A stretch of DNA of 9,105 nucleotides from an uncultured Pseudomonadota bacterium (GTDB lineage: Bacteria > Pseudomonadota > Gammaproteobacteria > Burkholderiales > SG8-39). The notes under the pieces are model-generated. The model did not search any database. It was given only the letters and a program-made list of their open reading frames with translations, and was not told the origin of the DNA. Position 1 is the first letter of the stretch; the number at the start of each line of letters is the position of its first letter. The DNA is taken from NCBI GenBank assembly GCA_903864555.1, contig CAIPGJ010000862.1, forward strand, positions 1 to 9,105, given 5' to 3'. A program made the position numbers and the translations under genes. Shown piece after piece: positions 6,643 to 9,105 of the stretch.

Positions 6643-6746
6643 GACCAGGATATTATTATCAATTCAAGATGAGTATCTTGGTGTAAATTAGGTAATTGGA
6701 ACTATTGTAATCATTGACCTCGTTGTGGAGGCACCCTGGAGGCAAC
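6643..6746 (+). promoter_or_regulatory. AT-rich gap between E1 beta and Bug copy 3
   Basis: This 104-bp stretch is clearly richer in A and T than the flanking genes, which suits a promoter or a processing site. It holds a perfect stem-loop CAAGAT-GAGT-ATCTTG (6665-6680), a small palindrome AATTA-GG-TAATT (6686-6697) and a -10-like TGTAAT (6706-6711) for which I find no good -35. The hairpin is not followed by a T-run. An internal promoter or mRNA processing point for Bug copy 3 is possible. Confidence 0.35.
6738..6742 (+). promoter_or_regulatory. Ribosome binding site fixing the Bug copy 3 start
   Basis: GGAGG lies four bases before the ATG at 6747. No such site precedes the in-frame TTG at 6714, so the shorter 320-residue product is preferred. 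Confidence 0.75.
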
Positions 6747-7709
6747 ATGATCGCTATCGGCAGTACGCTTCTTGTGATTGCAACCACTTTGGGTGCTGGA
6801 GCGGTTCTGGCCCAGGGTTTTCCCAGCAAACCCATGCGCATGGTGGTGCCTTATCCGCCCGGCGGGGCAACCGACGTCATCACCCGCACCCTGGCGCAGA
6901 AGATGTCCGAGAGCCTCAAGCAACCCATGATCGCCGACAACCGGGGCGGCGGCGGACAGGTGATCGGGACCGACATCGTAGCCAAGTCGCCCCCCGACGG
7001 CCATACCCTGTTGCTGGCCTCGGTGACTCACTCGATCAACCCCTCGCTGGTGCCGCAACTGCCCTACGACACAGTACGCGATTTCACCCCGGTGTCCTTT
7101 GTGGGCTCCTCGCCGCTGGTGCTGGTGGTCAACCCGGTTGTGCCGGCAAGGAACGTGGGCGAGTTCATCGCCCTTGCCCGGGCCCAGCCGGGCAAAATGA
7201 ATTACGCCTCCTCGGGCAACGGCTCCGGCGGGCACCTCACCATGGAAGTGTTGAAGAATCAGGTGGGAATCGATCTGGTGCACGTGCCCTACAAGGGCGG
7301 CGGCCCGGCCATCACTGATCTCATCTCCGGCCTGTCCCAGGCCATGATCACCAGTCCCATCGCGGTGGTGTCCTTCGTCAGGGCTGGAAAGTTGCGCATG
7401 CTGGGAGTGACGAGCAAAGCCCGGTCCGTGCGCATGCCCGACGTGCCCACCCTGGCCGAGACCGGGGTGACGGACTTCGAGTCCTCGCTCTGGTATGCGA
7501 TCGTGGGGCCGCGTGGCGTGCCTCGCGAGGCGGTACTCAGGTTGAACACCGCTATTCGCGATGCGCTGGCCGCCGCCGATGTGCGCGAGAAATTCCTCGG
7601 CAATGACATTGAAGCCCAGTCCAGTTCCCCTGATGAGCTGACCGCCTACATCAACACTGAAGTGACCAAGTGGCGAACCGTGATACAGAGGGCCAATATC
7701 AGCTTGTGA
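6747..7709 (+). CDS. Bug/TctC-family tripartite tricarboxylate transporter substrate-binding protein (copy 3)
   Basis: A 320-residue periplasmic binding protein and last gene of the plus-strand cluster. The signal peptide is about residues 1-22 with a likely cut after VLA before QGFPSKP. As in copy 2, the n-region (MIAIGS) has no basic residue. Of the three copies it has the most standard ligand loop: VVPYPPGGATDVITR (33-47), with Asp43 in the usual place. Other marks: ADNRGGGGQVIGTD (63-76), SPPDGHTLLL (81-90), ASSGNGSGGHLTMEVLK (154-170), HVPYKGGGPAITDLISG (179-195) and MPDVPTLAETGV (230-241). Position after the E1 genes suggests uptake or sensing of a related carboxylate (inference). It converges on the flavoenzyme gene with a 76-bp gap in which I see no convincing terminator, so the two transcripts may overlap. 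No TctA/TctB permease genes are present, and the ligand is not predictable. Confidence 0.95.
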   Translation: MIAIGSTLLVIATTLGAGAVLAQGFPSKPMRMVVPYPPGGATDVITRTLAQKMSESLKQPMIADNRGGGGQVIGTDIVAKSPPDGHTLLLASVTHSINPSLVPQLPYDTVRDFTPVSFVGSSPLVLVVNPVVPARNVGEFIALARAQPGKMNYASSGNGSGGHLTMEVLKNQVGIDLVHVPYKGGGPAITDLISGLSQAMITSPIAVVSFVRAGKLRMLGVTSKARSVRMPDVPTLAETGVTDFESSLWYAIVGPRGVPREAVLRLNTAIRDALAAADVREKFLGNDIEAQSSSPDELTAYINTEVTKWRTVIQRANISL

Positions 7710-7785
7710 GGGGGCAGGCGGGGCGCCGGTCAGGCAGAACTGGTCGAAAACAGCACCATGGCGAAGGCTTAATCTGCGCGACGCC

Positions 7786-8952
7786 TCATTTCGTGATCTG
7801 CACCAACTCCCGGGTCAGTTCGGCAATGCTGCGCGCGCCGCACAGTGCCATGACGCGGCTGACCTCTTCCTTGTATATCTGGATAGCGCGCGCAGCGCCG
7901 GCTTCGCCTGCAGCAGCCGTGCCATAGAGCGTGCCGCGGCCGATGAGGACGGCCTTTGCGCCGAGGGCGAGCCCCTTGACGACGTCGCTGCCGCGGCGAA
8001 AGCCGCTGTCCACGATCACCGTGCAGCGATGGCCTACGGCATCGACGATATCTGAAAGGGCGTCGATGGGGGCCGGTGTGCTGTCCAGATTGCGCCCGCC
8101 ATGGTTGGACACGATGATCGCATCGGCACCGAGGTCCGCCGCCATGATGGCATCCTTGGGATGCAGGATACCCTTGACCATGAGGATGCGGGGAAAGGCC
8201 GCGCGCAGCGCCTTCAGGTCATCCCAGTTGAGCGAATCATTACGAGCGGCGGCGTGATTGGCCCAGCCCGAAGTGATCGCCTTTTTCAGTTCCTCAGGAT
8301 AGTTCTCGCGCTGCGGCATGCCGGTAGTTATCAGGTAACGCAACAGCACGCTCATCAGCCAGCGTGGGTGGGTCATGACGTCGATGCTGTTGCGCCGGTT
8401 GTATGCAAAGGGCACCGAGAAGCCGTTGCGCTGGTTGTACTCCCGGTTGCCAGCCACCACGCCGTCCACGGTGACGATGAGGGCATCGTAGCCAGCCTTG
8501 TCGGCGCGATTCACCAGTTCGAGCGACATGTTGCGATCGGCCCACATGTAAAGCTGGAACCACAGGGTGCCGCCCACCTCCTGGGCCACGCGTTCCATAC
8601 TCGTGATGGAACCGGTGGAAAGCGAGAGTGGAATATTGGCCGCCTTGGCCGCGCGCGCCAGGGCGAGCTCGCCCTGGTACCACATCATGCCGGCCGAGCC
8701 CGTGGGCGCGATGGCGATGGGCATGCTGTGCTTCTTGCCGAAGAGTTCGACTTCCTGAGTGCGCTTGGAGACATCGGTGAGGATGCGTGGACGCAGCTTG
8801 ATGTGATCGAAGGCCGAGCGGTTGTTTCGCAGCGCCACTTCGTCCTCGTTGCCGCGATCGACGAATTCAAACAGCCATTTCGGCAACCTTGCCTTCGCCT
8901 TGTCGCGAAGATCGGAAATGTTGTAGACGCCGTCCAGATCACCACTCGACAT
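7786..8952 (-). CDS. FMN-dependent L-2-hydroxyacid dehydrogenase (LldD / mandelate dehydrogenase / glycolate oxidase family)
   Basis: A 388-residue TIM-barrel flavoenzyme that oxidises an L-2-hydroxyacid to a 2-oxoacid; bacterial relatives usually pass electrons to the quinone pool or, as oxidases, to oxygen. Seen: KWLFEFVDRGNEDE (25-38), RPRILTDVS (54-62), APTG (82-85), WFQLY (131-135, Tyr135), TVD (161-163) with Arg170, VKG (259-261, Lys260), the catalytic SNHGGRNLD (282-290; His284 base, Arg287 substrate-binding), DSGFRRGSD (315-323) and IGRGTLYG (337-344) for FMN phosphate. Phe30 aligns with the substrate-contacting Tyr24 of spinach glycolate oxidase. The segment about 185-228 (MTHPRW and following) matches the variable, often membrane-contacting loop. 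The frame is open 40 codons upstream, but AAAGGGGGAG (8967-8958) five bases before the ATG at 8952 fixes this start. It may be lactate-, mandelate- or glycolate-like; the exact substrate is undecided. Confidence 0.94.
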   Translation of the reverse strand: MSSGDLDGVYNISDLRDKAKARLPKWLFEFVDRGNEDEVALRNNRSAFDHIKLRPRILTDVSKRTQEVELFGKKHSMPIAIAPTGSAGMMWYQGELALARAAKAANIPLSLSTGSITSMERVAQEVGGTLWFQLYMWADRNMSLELVNRADKAGYDALIVTVDGVVAGNREYNQRNGFSVPFAYNRRNSIDVMTHPRWLMSVLLRYLITTGMPQRENYPEELKKAITSGWANHAAARNDSLNWDDLKALRAAFPRILMVKGILHPKDAIMAADLGADAIIVSNHGGRNLDSTPAPIDALSDIVDAVGHRCTVIVDSGFRRGSDVVKGLALGAKAVLIGRGTLYGTAAAGEAGAARAIQIYKEEVSRVMALCGARSIAELTRELVQITK

Positions 8953-9105
8953 GCTGACTCCCCCTTTGGATATGTTGGCACCACGGGCTGCGTGTCGTGC
9001 CCAGTACCAGTGTGCATCTGTACTCTCATGAGCATTCTTCGATGCAGTCGCTTGCGGATGATGCGCCGGCACGAATGGGTCGTCAAGGACGCAAGGGATG
9101 TTGAA
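8953..9105 (-). promoter_or_regulatory. Leader and upstream region of the hydroxyacid dehydrogenase gene
   Basis: Contains the strong Shine-Dalgarno AAAGGGGGAG (8967-8958) and, farther up, an imperfect stem-loop at 9003-9024 (AGTAC and AG pairing with CT and GTACT, one bulged C, loop TGTGCAT). Although the reading frame stays open to 9072, this part shows no family similarity and is best read as untranslated leader. Confidence 0.5.
9058..9086 (-). promoter_or_regulatory. Candidate sigma-70 promoter for the hydroxyacid dehydrogenase gene
   Basis: Read on the minus strand, TTGACG (9086-9081) and CATCAT (9063-9058) are separated by 17 bp. The -35 matches five of six consensus bases, the -10 four of six. 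The leader would be about 100 nt. The call is by eye only. Confidence 0.35.

Noticed and set aside
7710..7785. Bidirectional terminator between convergent genes
   Set aside because: Only a weak 5-bp stem with a wobble pair (CCGGT/ACTGG) and no T-run on either strand.
7786..8952. Mycofactocin-type MftD flavoenzyme
   Set aside because: MftD belongs to the same superfamily, but no mycofactocin precursor, radical SAM or partner gene is nearby, and the sequence fits LldD/mandelate dehydrogenase.
8953..9072. 40-residue N-terminal extension of the hydroxyacid dehydrogenase
   Set aside because: A strong Shine-Dalgarno sits just before the ATG at 8952, the family's conserved part begins soon after, and the extension overlaps a plausible promoter.

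Overview
The window looks like chromosome of a GC-rich betaproteobacterium, most likely Burkholderiales. The grounds are GC-rich codons throughout and three different periplasmic Bug (TctC-type, tripartite tricarboxylate transporter) solute-binding proteins within 9 kb; Bug families are greatly expanded in that order. This placement is inference; no rRNA or other taxonomic marker is present.

Layout: positions 1-190 are intergenic with no gene seen. A minus-strand pair follows, transcribed from about 3214 down to 191: a Bug protein, then, 33 bp later, a large unrecognised membrane protein (three membrane segments, a beta-rich extramembrane part, a TPR-like C-terminus). A 347-bp divergent region (3215-3561) carries a perfect 10-bp inverted repeat and a plausible promoter. 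A plus-strand cluster then runs from 3562 to 7709: Bug protein, E1 alpha and E1 beta of a thiamine-diphosphate 2-oxoacid (acetoin/pyruvate-type) dehydrogenase joined by a TGATG overlap, and a third Bug protein. A convergent minus-strand gene (8952 to 7786) encodes an FMN-dependent L-2-hydroxyacid dehydrogenase of the LldD / mandelate dehydrogenase / glycolate oxidase family. The last 150 bp hold its leader and a candidate promoter.

How the parts may work together (inference): Bug proteins capture carboxylates in the periplasm, the flavoenzyme oxidises a 2-hydroxyacid to a 2-oxoacid, and the E1 alpha/beta pair decarboxylates a 2-oxoacid or cleaves an acetoin-like ketone on thiamine diphosphate. 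The module is incomplete here: there are no TctA/TctB membrane subunits, no E2 or E3 and no regulator gene, so these must come from elsewhere or lie outside the window. All seven genes appear intact. No RNA gene, mobile element, CRISPR array or phage gene was seen. The best leads are the E1 pair without E2, the divergent operator-like palindrome, the graded differences in the Bug ligand loops, and the Bug-linked membrane/TPR protein.
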